Part shown: positions 9,288-17,340 of the stretch, in pieces | Position numbering within the stretch: the first letter of the stretch is position 1 | Layout of the letters: each line of letters starts with the position of its first letter | DNA from: Rhizobium sp. WYCCWR10014 | GTDB taxonomy: Bacteria; Pseudomonadota; Alphaproteobacteria; Rhizobiales; Rhizobiaceae | Length of the DNA: 47,653 nucleotides | NCBI RefSeq assembly: GCF_001657485.1 | Contig: NZ_LXFU01000020.1 | Location: forward strand, 1 to 47,653 | Reading direction: 5' to 3' | Translations under genes and position numbers: made by a program | Notes under the pieces: generated by a model | Database searches by the model: none | The model's input: the letters and a program-made list of their open reading frames with translations, nothing else | Told to the model about the DNA's origin: nothing

Positions 9288-9970
9288 GCGCTTAACCTCC
9301 TCGAGCGGGCAGGTCGTCGATCGCGCATCGATCTATTCCGTCCCGGCTTCCCCCTGACCGAGAACTGATTTCAGGACGTGCCTGCACGTCGCGGAAATCG
9401 TTCGCAATTTTAAAGAAACTACCGAGAGGCTGTTAATTTACGGTGTATTGCGGCAGCTTTCCTTATGACAAGGCGGCTCCCAGCGCCTCTTTTAAGACGC
9501 GCAGATGCGGTGCTGCTGCCGTTGGCGAAACTGTCACATCAAGATGCTATGAGGATTTTCGCCCGGCGCCTCTTGCGTCGGCACTGTTTCACCGTCAAAA
9601 TTGCGACATGCCTGACAGCGACCCATCCAGTACAAGCTCCGCCCGTTCCAACCGGGATCTCCCGGCCGAGGAAGCAGGCGACCATTGTAGACGGTGCGAT
9701 GACCTCCGCCTCGCCCCAGGCATATCAAGGCTCCAGCAGAGAGGGCCGCTTCCCAGACCATTGCCGATGACGGGTGGCCGCGGCCTGCCCGGTTTTACCG
9801 ATTGCCCTGACTTTCACTTCAGAGGAGCGTCCGATGGAACCTGAACTGATGTCAACACGATAATGGAAAGACGACAGGCGATGCGTATAGGCGTATAAGA
9901 GCGTCCCTTCGACTGCCTCGCCGCTTCGCCTGATGAATGCGGCATTACAACCTCAACGAATAGGGTCCCT
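9288..9970. other. Long intergenic region with two tiny candidate ORFs
   Basis: About 680 bp hold the chemoreceptor promoter (reading left) and the 5' region of the CNNM gene (reading right). Longer open frames here have no recognisable domain and arginine-rich translations typical of non-coding GC-rich DNA. Two very short frames are notable. Positions 9834-9863 encode 9 codons (MEPELMSTR) behind GAGGAG, and 9862-9897 encode 11 codons (MERRQAMRIGV), starting within the overlapping TAATG. They could be leader peptides or chance. Confidence 0.4.
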
Positions 9971-11245
9971 GTGTTTCTGGAAATTGGAATTGTGGCGTTT
10001 CTCACCATCCTGAATGGTGTGCTCGCCATGTCTGAGCTGGCCGTTGTGTCTTCTCGAACAGCCCGCCTGAAGGTTCTCTCCGACAATGGAAGCAAGGGTG
10101 CAGCTCAAGCGATCAAACTTGCCGAAAACCCCGGTCGTTTCCTCTCTACGGTGCAGATCGGCATCACGCTGGTCGGCGTTCTATCCGGCGCTTTCTCGGG
10201 GGCCACGCTCGGCGGCCGCCTGAGCGGATGGCTTGAAGCCCAGGGGCTGTCATCGACGGCCGCTGATGCCATTGGCGTAGGTTCAGTCGTTGTGGCAATC
10301 ACCTATCTTTCGTTGATCATCGGCGAACTTGTTCCAAAGCAGATCGCATTGCGGGAACCCGAAGCGGTTGCGGCCAAGGTCGCGCCAGCTATGGCGGTAC
10401 TTTCAAAAATCGCGCTGCCACTCGTGTGGCTTCTAAACGCTTCCGGAAACCTTGTGCTGAAGCTCTTGGGCCAGGCAGGAAAAGGTGGCGACAATGTCTC
10501 TGACGCAGAGATCAAAACCGTTCTGGCCGAGGCGCAGTCGGCTGGAGTTATCGAAAGCGAAGAGTCCGCGATGATCTCAGGTGTCATGCGGCTGGCGGAC
10601 CGCACTGCCCGAGCGCTTATGACGCCCCGACGGGACGTCGAAATTATTGATATCGACGACAGCCTTGATGAAATTCGGACCCAGTTGCACAGGACGAAGC
10701 GGTCGCGGTTGCCGGTTCGAAAAGGCAGTTCGGACGAGGTAATCGGCATCCTTCCGGTCAAGGACTTCTACGACTCGATGTCCGAACACGGGACTGTCGA
10801 CATCAAGGCTCTGACGCAAGACGTCCCGGTGGTTTCAGACCTCTCAACTGCCATCAATGTTATCGAAGCAATCAGGAAATCGCCCGTTCACATGGTGCTG
10901 GTTTTCGACGAGTACGGCCATTTCGAGGGAGTTGTTTCGTCAGGTGACATTTTGGAAGCAATCATGGGGGCTCTGCAGGAGGGACCTGTCGATGAACAGG
11001 CCATCGCTCGTCGAGACGACGGTTCTTATCTCGTGTCGGGCTGGACGCCGATTGACGAGTTCGCTGAATTCCTAAACCTCAGGCTCGATGACGATCTCGA
11101 ATATCAGACTGTCGCTGGCCTGGTGTTGGAAGAGTTGAAACATCTGCCGGAATTGGGTGAGAGCTTCACGCGAGGCGGATGGCGCTTCGAAGTCGTCGAT
11201 CTCGACGGGAGGCGCGTCGACAAAATACTTGTATCGGCCGAGTGA
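9971..11245 (+). CDS. CNNM/CorC-family membrane protein (hemolysin-like, DUF21-CBS-CorC_HlyC)
   Basis: The 424-residue protein has three parts. Residues 1 to about 185 are a DUF21 membrane domain with several hydrophobic helices and the ELAVVSSRTARL and GELVPKQIAL segments. Residues ~205-335 hold a CBS-domain pair, including LMTPRRDVEIID and FDEYGHFEGVVSSGDIL. The C-terminal CorC_HlyC domain ends in FEVVDLDGRRVDKILV. CNNM/CorC proteins sit in the inner membrane and are linked to Mg2+/Co2+ or other divalent-cation efflux; 'hemolysin' is a historical label. The start is GTG, with AGGG upstream. Codon use looks more mixed than in neighbouring genes. Right after the stop, a further 35 in-frame codons appear to repeat the end of the same domain (see the next entry). 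Confidence 0.85.
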   Translation: MFLEIGIVAFLTILNGVLAMSELAVVSSRTARLKVLSDNGSKGAAQAIKLAENPGRFLSTVQIGITLVGVLSGAFSGATLGGRLSGWLEAQGLSSTAADAIGVGSVVVAITYLSLIIGELVPKQIALREPEAVAAKVAPAMAVLSKIALPLVWLLNASGNLVLKLLGQAGKGGDNVSDAEIKTVLAEAQSAGVIESEESAMISGVMRLADRTARALMTPRRDVEIIDIDDSLDEIRTQLHRTKRSRLPVRKGSSDEVIGILPVKDFYDSMSEHGTVDIKALTQDVPVVSDLSTAINVIEAIRKSPVHMVLVFDEYGHFEGVVSSGDILEAIMGALQEGPVDEQAIARRDDGSYLVSGWTPIDEFAEFLNLRLDDDLEYQTVAGLVLEELKHLPELGESFTRGGWRFEVVDLDGRRVDKILVSAE

Positions 11246-11353
11246 AGATCGGCGGGTGCCCTCGTCGCCGGCGACTTCGCCGATGAGGTCGTCAAGCTCG
11301 ACGGCCGCAACATCGACAAGATCCGCATCCACCACATGGGCGATGTGGCCTGA
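11246..11353 (+). pseudogene. In-frame remnant of a second CorC_HlyC C-terminus
   Basis: Directly after the CNNM stop codon the same frame continues for 35 codons to a second TGA at 11351. The remnant contains [15 protein letters not shown]. This closely parallels EVVDLDGRRVDKILV, the last block of the intact gene, and is followed by HHMGDVA. The simplest reading is the leftover end of a resident homologue whose body was replaced by the present gene, or a local partial duplication. There is no own start. It ends 18 bp before the methyltransferase start, so its sequence also serves as the spacer to that gene. Confidence 0.5.
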
Positions 11354-11370
11354 CAGCAGGAGTGAACGCC

Positions 11371-12141
11371 ATGGCATGGTCCGCCAATCAATACGTAAAA
11401 TTCGAGGATGAGCGCACGCGACCGGCGCGCGACCTGTTGGCACCGGTGCCGCTGCAAAAGATTCGTCATGCCGTCGATCTCGGCTGCGGCCCGGGCAATT
11501 CGACCGAGCTGATCATCGAGCGCTATGGGGCGGACGGCGTCTCTGGCGTCGACAGCGACGTGAACATGCTGGAGGCAGCGCGCAAGCGGCTTCCGGGCAC
11601 TGCCTTCGTCGAGGCCGATCTCGGCAGCTGGCAACCGACTGAGCCCGCCGACCTTTTATTTGCCAATGCCGTCTTCCAATGGCTGCCCGATCATCTCGAT
11701 ATCTTCGACCGGCTGATGGACGGGCTTTCCGAAGGCGGCGTGCTGGCCGTGCAGATGCCCGACAATCTCGGCGAACCCTCCCATCTGGCGATGGAGGAGA
11801 CCGCCCATGCCGGCCCGTGGAAATCCGCCTTCGAGGCGAAGAGCGTGCGGCGCAAGGCGCTGCCGCCGCCCTCCGCCTATTACGACAGGCTGATTGCCAA
11901 AGCCGCACGTGTCGATATCTGGCACACCGTCTACAATCACCCGATGGCGGATGCTGCAGCGATTGTCGAATGGGTGAAGGGAACCGGACTGATGCCCTAT
12001 CTCGCCCATGCCGGCGAAGAGCATCGCGAAGCCTTCCTGGCCGATTACCTCAAGCGGGTGGAACAGGCCTATCCCAAGCTGTCGGATGGGCGGGTGCTGC
12101 TCAGGTTTCCGAGGATTTTCATGGTGGCGGTCAAAGCGTAA
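11371..12141 (+). CDS. tam: Trans-aconitate 2-methyltransferase
   Basis: A 256-residue class I SAM-dependent methyltransferase. The SAM-binding motif I is [10 protein letters not shown] (about residues 38-47), with the acidic motif II in [12 protein letters not shown]. The early segment [21 protein letters not shown] and the later [10 protein letters not shown] are characteristic of Tam, which methylates trans-aconitate, a spontaneous by-product of the citric acid cycle that inhibits aconitase. ATG at 11371 has AGGAG 8 nt upstream and is preferred to a GTG three codons earlier. The gene stands between the CNNM gene and zwf in the same direction, with a GC-rich hairpin separating it from zwf. 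Confidence 0.9.
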   Translation: MAWSANQYVKFEDERTRPARDLLAPVPLQKIRHAVDLGCGPGNSTELIIERYGADGVSGVDSDVNMLEAARKRLPGTAFVEADLGSWQPTEPADLLFANAVFQWLPDHLDIFDRLMDGLSEGGVLAVQMPDNLGEPSHLAMEETAHAGPWKSAFEAKSVRRKALPPPSAYYDRLIAKAARVDIWHTVYNHPMADAAAIVEWVKGTGLMPYLAHAGEEHREAFLADYLKRVEQAYPKLSDGRVLLRFPRIFMVAVKA

Positions 12142-12184
12142 CCGGCCTCGGGCGCACGTCAGAGGCTGTCAAATGCCTGTTACC

Positions 12185-12209
12185 CCTCGCCGCCTATGTT
12201 GCGGCGAGG
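12185..12209 (+). terminator. GC-rich hairpin between tam and zwf
   Basis: CCTCGCCGC (12185-12193) pairs perfectly with GCGGCGAGG (12201-12209) around a 7-nt loop. There is no downstream T-run, so termination efficiency is uncertain. It may instead fold in the zwf 5' region. Confidence 0.4.
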
Positions 12210-12253
12210 CCGGCACGCATTATAGTCGGCCGCAAATTCCAAGGAGATGACAC

Positions 12254-13762
12254 ATGGACGCTGCCCCTACCCCGCCGGTCACCCTCGTCATCTTCGGCGC
12301 CACCGGAGACCTGACGCGCCGCCTGCTGGTGCCGGCGATCATCAATCTGACGCGCAGCCGCCTGGTCGGCGAGGATCTCCACATTCTCGGCATCGGCATC
12401 GAACCTGGTGACGACGAATTCCTGCGCGGGCGGCTCGACCAATTCCTCAATCATCTGAGCGGTGAAGAGCCACCGGTGAAGGACGAGGCCTGGGAAAGCC
12501 TGCGCCGGCGCATTTCCTATACGTCCGGCGATTTCACCAAGGACGATATTTTCGTCGAGATCGGCAAGCGGCTGGGGCCGCATGCCAATGCCGCCTTCTA
12601 TCTCGCCGTGCCGCCATCCTTCTTCGGGACGATCGTCGAGAAGCTGGCCGCGCACGGGCTGACCGATGAAAGCGACGGCGTCTTCCGTCGCATCGCGATC
12701 GAGAAGCCGTTCGGCACCGATCTCGCTTCGGCGCAGGCACTCAATGCGCAGATTCTCGCACAGGTCGGGGAGAGCCAAGTCTACCGGCTCGACCATTTCC
12801 TCGGCAAGGAGACGGTGCAGAATCTGATGACGGCGCGTTTCGCCAACATGATGATCGAGTCCTTGTGGAACAGCCGCTACATCGACCACGTGCAGATCAC
12901 CGCTGCCGAAATCGTCGATGTCGGCAGCCGCGGCAAATTCTACGATGCAACCGGCGCGTTGCGCGACATGGTGCCGAACCATCTCTTCCAGTTGCTGGCG
13001 ATGATCGCCATGGAACCGCCGAACAGCTTCGATGCCGAAGCGATCCGCAACGAGAAGAGCAAGGTGCTGAAGGCGATGCGCATCTATACGCCTGATGAGG
13101 CCAAGACGCATGGCGTGCGCGGCGCCTATGGCGCGGGCCCGCTCAATGGTGCCGAGCTCCCGGCCTATCGCGATACCAAGGACGTCTCGCCCGACAGCAG
13201 GACCGAGACCTTCGTGGCGCTGAAGCTCTATGCCGATACCTGGCGCTGGGCCGGCGTGCCCTTCTATCTCAGGACGGGCAAGGCGCTGACGGCGCGCGAC
13301 ACCGAGATCGTCATCACTTTCCAGCCGGTTCCCTTCGCGCAGTTTCGCGAGACCGACGTCAAGCGCCGACTGCCGCCGAACCGGCTGGTGATCCAAGTGC
13401 AGCCGGACGAAGGAATGAGCATGGAAATCTCGATCAAGTCGCCGGGGCTTTCCGTCGATACCGTGCCGGTCTCTCTCGATTTCCGCTATGCCGACAAATT
13501 CGATATCGCCAAGACGACCGGCTATGAATCGTTGCTCTACGATCTCTTCATCGGCGACCAGACTCTGTTCCAGCGCGCCGACGGCATCGAGGCCGGATGG
13601 GCGGCGGTGCAGCCCTTCCTGGACATCTGGGCTAGGGATCAGAGCGTGCCTGACGCCTACGCGCCAGGCAGCATGGGACCAGCCTCAGCCGACGAACTGA
13701 TCCAGCGCGACAGGCGGCAGTGGCATGAACTCGGCGTGGTGCTGCACAGAAACGACAAATAG
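12254..13762 (+). CDS. zwf: Glucose-6-phosphate 1-dehydrogenase
   Basis: At 502 residues the protein has the usual length for this enzyme, which oxidises glucose 6-phosphate to 6-phosphogluconolactone with NAD(P)+ and feeds the Entner-Doudoroff and pentose phosphate routes in the cytosol. The dinucleotide-binding loop FGATGDLTRR is at residues 14-23. The substrate-binding lysine region IEKPFGTDLASA and the family signature YRLDHFLGKE are both intact. AGGAGA precedes the start. Rhizobia usually have a zwf-pgl-edd operon. Here no pgl or edd follows, so this is probably an additional stand-alone copy. Confidence 0.92.
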   Translation: MDAAPTPPVTLVIFGATGDLTRRLLVPAIINLTRSRLVGEDLHILGIGIEPGDDEFLRGRLDQFLNHLSGEEPPVKDEAWESLRRRISYTSGDFTKDDIFVEIGKRLGPHANAAFYLAVPPSFFGTIVEKLAAHGLTDESDGVFRRIAIEKPFGTDLASAQALNAQILAQVGESQVYRLDHFLGKETVQNLMTARFANMMIESLWNSRYIDHVQITAAEIVDVGSRGKFYDATGALRDMVPNHLFQLLAMIAMEPPNSFDAEAIRNEKSKVLKAMRIYTPDEAKTHGVRGAYGAGPLNGAELPAYRDTKDVSPDSRTETFVALKLYADTWRWAGVPFYLRTGKALTARDTEIVITFQPVPFAQFRETDVKRRLPPNRLVIQVQPDEGMSMEISIKSPGLSVDTVPVSLDFRYADKFDIAKTTGYESLLYDLFIGDQTLFQRADGIEAGWAAVQPFLDIWARDQSVPDAYAPGSMGPASADELIQRDRRQWHELGVVLHRNDK

Positions 13763-13794
13763 CCGTTCCTGCTTTATGATCTTGGACTATCCCG

Positions 13795-14082
13795 TCAGCG
13801 GCAGGCGTCGCTTAGCGTACCGTCGCGCTCTGCCACGCGGTACTGACGCGTTCCGGGCCGCGGGCAGGTGGTCCGATCCGACGGAATGACGACGGTGATA
13901 TCACCGGTTTCGACTGGATCGAGCGGAATCATGAGACCGCCATTGGATTCCGCCCCTGGCACCGTGCCGGGTGGCATGCCGCCGAAGCGGCCGCTAGAGT
14001 CCATATCAGCAAGCGCCTGAGAAAAAGCTGGAGCGGCGAAGCCGAGGAGAATGATCGAGGCTGCGGCAAGAAACATACGCAT
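13795..14082 (-). CDS. Small secreted protein of unknown function
   Basis: A 95-residue protein with a clear Sec signal peptide (MRMFLAAASIILLGFAAPAFSQA, cleavage probably after AFS or SQA), followed by a short Gly/Pro-rich stretch and a C-terminal part with two cysteines (TTCPRPGT and SDACR) that could form a disulfide. The start at 14082 is preferred because AGGGA lies 8 nt before it and the signal peptide then begins at residue 1. No family is recognised. Export to the periplasm is likely. It converges on zwf, with 32 bp between the stops. Confidence 0.7.
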   Translation of the reverse strand: MRMFLAAASIILLGFAAPAFSQALADMDSSGRFGGMPPGTVPGAESNGGLMIPLDPVETGDITVVIPSDRTTCPRPGTRQYRVAERDGTLSDACR

Positions 14083-14213
14083 GATGCTATTCCCTATGGT
14101 TTCAGCGATGCGACAGAAACAGCAGGACGAGCTCATTGTTCCCCCGGAAGCGGGGGCAGGCGATCAAAGTTTGGCGATCGGAATATGACGCCTCAGAAAG
14201 GGCGATCTCCAGT

Positions 14214-14669
14214 TCAATCGCGCCATCGCGACAGCAGTCTGTCGAGACCTGTCGGATAGAGTTCGATGCCGGCGTCCCGCAGCCTGTCACGGCCGAACCA
14301 GCGCGCCGTCGCCGCCGTCTCGTCGAGCTCGGAATAGTGGATTTCGTCGCGCTGATAGAGCGATGCATCGGTCAGTTCGATATCGGCGGCGAAGATGAAT
14401 TCGTGACCGGTCGCGCCATGATGCTCGTAGATGTTTTCAAGCAGATGCCAGGGGCCGACGATGCGGATATCAGTCTCGAGTTCCTCCCTGAATTCACGGT
14501 GCAAGGCTTCTTCGCGGCTCTCGCCGAATTCAATGGCGCCGCCAAGCGGGCGAACGCCCTTGATGCGGCCGCTGTCATCCTCCACTTCGGCTGCGAGCAG
14601 CTGGTCTTTCCGCCAGGCAAGACCGATCACCTTCACCCTGATTTGCTGCGATGGGCGCCAGACGGTCAT
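14214..14669 (-). CDS. NUDIX hydrolase
   Basis: A 151-residue protein with a full NUDIX box, GGAIEFGESREEALHREF followed by REELE, which fits the GX5EX7REUXEEXGU pattern apart from the final glycine position. These enzymes cleave nucleoside diphosphates linked to another moiety, using Mg2+ bound by the REUXEE glutamates. The substrate is not predictable. ATG at 14669 has AAGGA 8 nt upstream; a longer frame starting at 14762 lacks such support and would cross the upstream hairpin. The gene lies downstream of the DUF2267/DUF2780-like gene, separated by a terminator-like stem. Confidence 0.85.
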   Translation of the reverse strand: MTVWRPSQQIRVKVIGLAWRKDQLLAAEVEDDSGRIKGVRPLGGAIEFGESREEALHREFREELETDIRIVGPWHLLENIYEHHGATGHEFIFAADIELTDASLYQRDEIHYSELDETAATARWFGRDRLRDAGIELYPTGLDRLLSRWRD

Positions 14670-14734
14670 GGGGCTTTCCTTCCATCCAAGGGACAGCGCT
14701 TGCTCTTCACTCCGGGACTTCCGAAGCGAGAACA

Positions 14735-14762
14735 ATGAGCCCCGCGACAACGCGAGGCTCAT
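14735..14762 (-). terminator. Terminator-like hairpin after the DUF2267/DUF2780-like gene
   Basis: ATGAGCC (14735-14741) pairs with GGCTCAT (14756-14762), extended by CGCG/CGCG inside around a 4-nt loop. On the minus strand it starts 15 nt after the stop at 14777 and is followed by a T-rich CATTGTTCT. Confidence 0.55.
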
Positions 14763-14776
14763 GCCGATCTCTCGTC

Positions 14777-15169
14777 TCAGACGAACTGACTGAGGCCCGG
14801 AACGGAAGCGACGACCTCGTCGACGACCTCTTCGCCGGCATATTGCTTGGCGATCGCGATGGTTTCCTTGGCAAGCGAGGTGATCTCGCCCATGCCGAGG
14901 CCTTCACCCATCAGCTGCTGGCCGAGCCCCATGATGCCGCCGCCGCCGAGCGAGCTCATCAGCCCGCCGAGCAGGCCGCCGCCGCCGGCACCGGCGCCGT
15001 TGAACTGGGCGACGAGATCGGCGCCGCCGGGGATCGCTTCGATCATCTTGGCAACCGGGCCATCGGCGGCCTCGCGCTGCAGAAAGCCGAGCATCATGCC
15101 GAGCGCCTTTTCGGCCAGATCAGGCGCAATACCCACGCGATCGGCGATCTGGGTCACAATTTCATTCAT
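14777..15169 (-). CDS. DUF2267/DUF2780-like protein
   Basis: A 130-residue protein. The first 55 residues are helical with a pattern (ADRVGIAPDLAEKALGMML) seen in small DUF2267/DUF2780-type proteins. A very Gly-rich middle follows (about 70-100, with GGGGLLGGLMSSLGGGG), then a C-terminal amphipathic helix pair. No catalytic residues are evident, and the function is unknown. AGGAGG lies 7 nt before the ATG. The 5' region carries two overlapping perfect palindromes at 15187-15208, only about 18 nt from the start codon, which suggests transcriptional repression. Confidence 0.7.
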   Translation of the reverse strand: MNEIVTQIADRVGIAPDLAEKALGMMLGFLQREAADGPVAKMIEAIPGGADLVAQFNGAGAGGGGLLGGLMSSLGGGGIMGLGQQLMGEGLGMGEITSLAKETIAIAKQYAGEEVVDEVVASVPGLSQFV

Positions 15170-15186
15170 CGTCAGCCTCCTGTTTT

Positions 15187-15208
15187 TTGACGTTAACGTC
15201 AACGTTAA
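15187..15208. promoter_or_regulatory. Overlapping palindromes, probable operator
   Basis: TTGACGTTAACGTCAA (15187-15202) is a perfect 16-bp palindrome. TTAACGT-CA-ACGTTAA (15193-15208) is a second one with a 2-nt spacer, sharing ten bases with the first. They sit just upstream of the minus-strand gene at 15169 and about 190 bp before the HerA-like gene. The binding protein is unknown. The symmetric AACGTT core resembles sites of MerR- or TetR-type regulators, by inference only. Confidence 0.5.
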
Positions 15209-15393
15209 TCGAGATTCGACCGCAACTCAAGCCGACCCCTCCCCGGGTCGCACTTTGTCCGGTTTTGCTTTCAATGCAAACAGTTGTCCGCATGCACATG
15301 CCTGCTTATAACAGGGAAACGATGGTTCGATGAAGGCGGCGGAAGCACGCCTTCTCATACAAATGGCGGCAGAGCCCCAAAGGAGCATTCCGA

Positions 15394-16959
15394 ATGATCG
15401 AGGATGGCAAGATTTTCATCGGCGCGAGCCGCAATCCCGATGACAGCATCAACAAGCCGGAATATCTCGACCTGAAATTCGGCAATCGCCACGGCCTCGT
15501 CACCGGCGCCACCGGCACCGGCAAGACGGTGACGCTGCAGGTGCTGGCCGAAGGTTTCTCACGGGCCGGCGTTCCGGTGTTTGCGGCCGACATCAAGGGC
15601 GATCTTTCCGGCATCGCCGCCAAGGGCGAGCCCAGGGATTTCCTGACGAAGCGCGCCGAGCAGATCGGCTTTGCCGACTACGAATTCGACCAGTTTCCGG
15701 TGATCTTCTGGGATCTGTTTGGCGAGAAGGGCCACCGGGTGCGCACCACCATCGCCGAGATGGGACCGCTGCTGCTCGCTCGCCTGATGGATGCCTCCGA
15801 ACCGCAGGAAGGCGTCATCAACATCGCCTTCAAGATCGCCGACCAGGGCGGCCTGCCATTGCTCGACCTCAAGGATTTCAGCTCGCTCTTGAACTATATG
15901 GGCGAGAACGCCAGCCAACTTTCCAACCAATACGGGCTGATCTCCAAGGCCTCGGTCGGCTCGATCCAGCGGGCGCTGCTCGTTCTCGAACAGCAGGGTG
16001 CGGAGCATTTCTTCGGCGAACCGGCGCTGAAGATCACCGACATCATGCGCACCAGCAATAATGGCTACGGCCAGATCTCGGTGCTGGCCGCCGACAAGCT
16101 GATGATGAACCCGCGGCTTTACGCCACCTTCCTGCTCTGGCTGCTTTCCGAGCTCTTCGAGGAATTGCCCGAGGTGGGCGATCCCGACAAGCCGAAGCTC
16201 GTCTTCTTCTTCGACGAGGCGCACCTGCTCTTCAACGATGCGCCGAAGGTGCTGACCGAACGCGTCGAGCAGGTGGTGCGGTTGATCCGTTCCAAGGGCG
16301 TCGGCGTCTATTTCGTGACGCAGAACCCGCTCGACGTGCCGGAAACGGTGCTCGCCCAGCTCGGCAACCGGGCGCAGCATGCGCTTCGCGCCTATTCGCC
16401 GCGCGAGCAGAAGGCGGTCAGGACGGCGGCCGATACATTCCGGGCCAATCCGGCTTTCGATTGCGCCACCGTCATCACCAATCTCGGCACCGGCGAGGCA
16501 TTGGTTTCAACGCTGGAGGCCAAGGGCGCGCCTTCGATCGTCGAGCGCACGCTGATCCGCCCCCCATCCGGCCGCGTCGGCCCGGTGACGGATGACGAGC
16601 GCCGGCAGATCATGGACAGGAGCCCGGTTCTCGGCATCTATGACGAGGATATCGACCGCGAATCCGCCTTCGAGCTGCTGGCCGCACGGGCGAAGAAGGC
16701 GGCCGATGCCGAAGCCGCCAAGCGAGCCCAGGAAGAAGCGCCTCAGCAACAGGGCAACACTACCTCCGGCTGGAACCTGCCGGGCTTCGGCGGCGGCAAT
16801 GACGACGACAACCAGGGCCGCGGCCAATCGCGCGGCAGGACTTCCGGCTACCAGCGCGAAACGGTGGTGGAAGCGGCAATGAAGAGCGTGGCGCGCACGG
16901 TGGCGACACAAGTCGGCCGGGCGCTGGTGCGTGGGATATTGGGGAGCTTGAAGCGGTAA
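15394..16959 (+). CDS. HerA/YjgR-like P-loop ATPase (DUF853)
   Basis: The 521-residue protein belongs to the YjgR (DUF853) branch of HerA-FtsK ATPases. Walker A is GATGTGKT at residues 38-45, Walker B is LVFFFDEAHLLF near 275, and a probable sensor/arginine-finger region lies around FVTQNPLDVPETV. After about residue 430 a charged helix (AAKRAQEEAPQQQGN) leads into a Gly/Gln-rich linker and a C-terminal helix. HerA-like ATPases are hexameric DNA or protein pumps, but the physiological role of YjgR proteins is not established. Standard NurA/HerA partner genes are absent. The gene is followed by a 160-bp inverted repeat whose left hairpin may terminate transcription. Confidence 0.88.
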   Translation: MIEDGKIFIGASRNPDDSINKPEYLDLKFGNRHGLVTGATGTGKTVTLQVLAEGFSRAGVPVFAADIKGDLSGIAAKGEPRDFLTKRAEQIGFADYEFDQFPVIFWDLFGEKGHRVRTTIAEMGPLLLARLMDASEPQEGVINIAFKIADQGGLPLLDLKDFSSLLNYMGENASQLSNQYGLISKASVGSIQRALLVLEQQGAEHFFGEPALKITDIMRTSNNGYGQISVLAADKLMMNPRLYATFLLWLLSELFEELPEVGDPDKPKLVFFFDEAHLLFNDAPKVLTERVEQVVRLIRSKGVGVYFVTQNPLDVPETVLAQLGNRAQHALRAYSPREQKAVRTAADTFRANPAFDCATVITNLGTGEALVSTLEAKGAPSIVERTLIRPPSGRVGPVTDDERRQIMDRSPVLGIYDEDIDRESAFELLAARAKKAADAEAAKRAQEEAPQQQGNTTSGWNLPGFGGGNDDDNQGRGQSRGRTSGYQRETVVEAAMKSVARTVATQVGRALVRGILGSLKR

Positions 16960-16967
16960 GCCTGGGT

Positions 16968-17130
16968 CCCTTCTCCCCAGCGGGGAGAAGATGCCGGCAG
17001 GCAGATGAGGGGGTGTGAGAAGCGTCAGCGACGAACGCCTTGAGCGGCCGGCGAAAGGCAGCAACGGGGTACCGTGCGGCCCCCTCATCCGACCCTTCGG
17101 GCCACCTTCTCCCCGCTGGGGAGAAGAGGG
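16968..17130. repeat. Rhizobial intergenic mosaic element (inverted repeat)
   Basis: Each end contains a perfect hairpin: CTTCTCCCC-AGC-GGGGAGAAG on the left (16970-16990) and its mirror near 17105-17126. They flank GCCGGCAGGCAGATGAGGGG on the left and CCCCTCATCCG on the right. The two ends are therefore roughly inverted copies enclosing about 70 bp of unique sequence. The family matches the intergenic mosaic repeats common in Rhizobium genomes. It lies 8 bp after the HerA-like stop. Confidence 0.75.
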
Positions 17131-17235
17131 AGCAATATCGCCGCCTGCCGCCCGATTGGTTGCTTAACCTTGAACCCGCAGCGTTTATTCCCTAAATTCC
17201 CTGCCATCGACCATTTCAACAGGATGTGTGCCGCA

Positions 17236-17340
17236 ATGGATTTCAACCCGATCGCAACGCCAGTTCGCCTTGCCAACCGGGAAATCCATATCCATGCCTG
17301 CATCCATCACCCTCTCCCAAGTTTCGTGGTCCGCGCCTGA
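17236..17340 (+). CDS. Candidate upstream ORF overlapping the first ABC-F start
   Basis: A 34-codon frame (MDFNPIATPV to the C-terminal VVRA) begins 58 nt before the ABC-F start and runs 47 nt into it in another frame. It is histidine-rich late on (IHIHACIHH). Its ribosome-binding site is weak (AGGA about 12 nt away). ABC-F genes in other bacteria are often controlled by such upstream ORFs, which is the only reason to list it; chance is quite possible. Confidence 0.2.
   Translation: MDFNPIATPVRLANREIHIHACIHHPLPSFVVRA

Noticed and set aside
7014..9368. Plus-strand open frames of 382 and 388 codons opposite the chemoreceptor
   Set aside because: They are mirror frames of a clear receptor gene and show no domain or ribosome site.
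9443..9844. 133-codon frame before the CNNM gene
   Set aside because: No domain, biased composition, and no convincing start; treated as intergenic.
9850..9970. Possible Mn2+-type riboswitch before the CNNM gene
   Set aside because: The conserved helix and loop sequences of the yybP-ykoY class could not be found.
12194..13396. 400-codon minus-strand frame opposite zwf
   Set aside because: zwf on the plus strand has all family motifs; the antisense frame has none.
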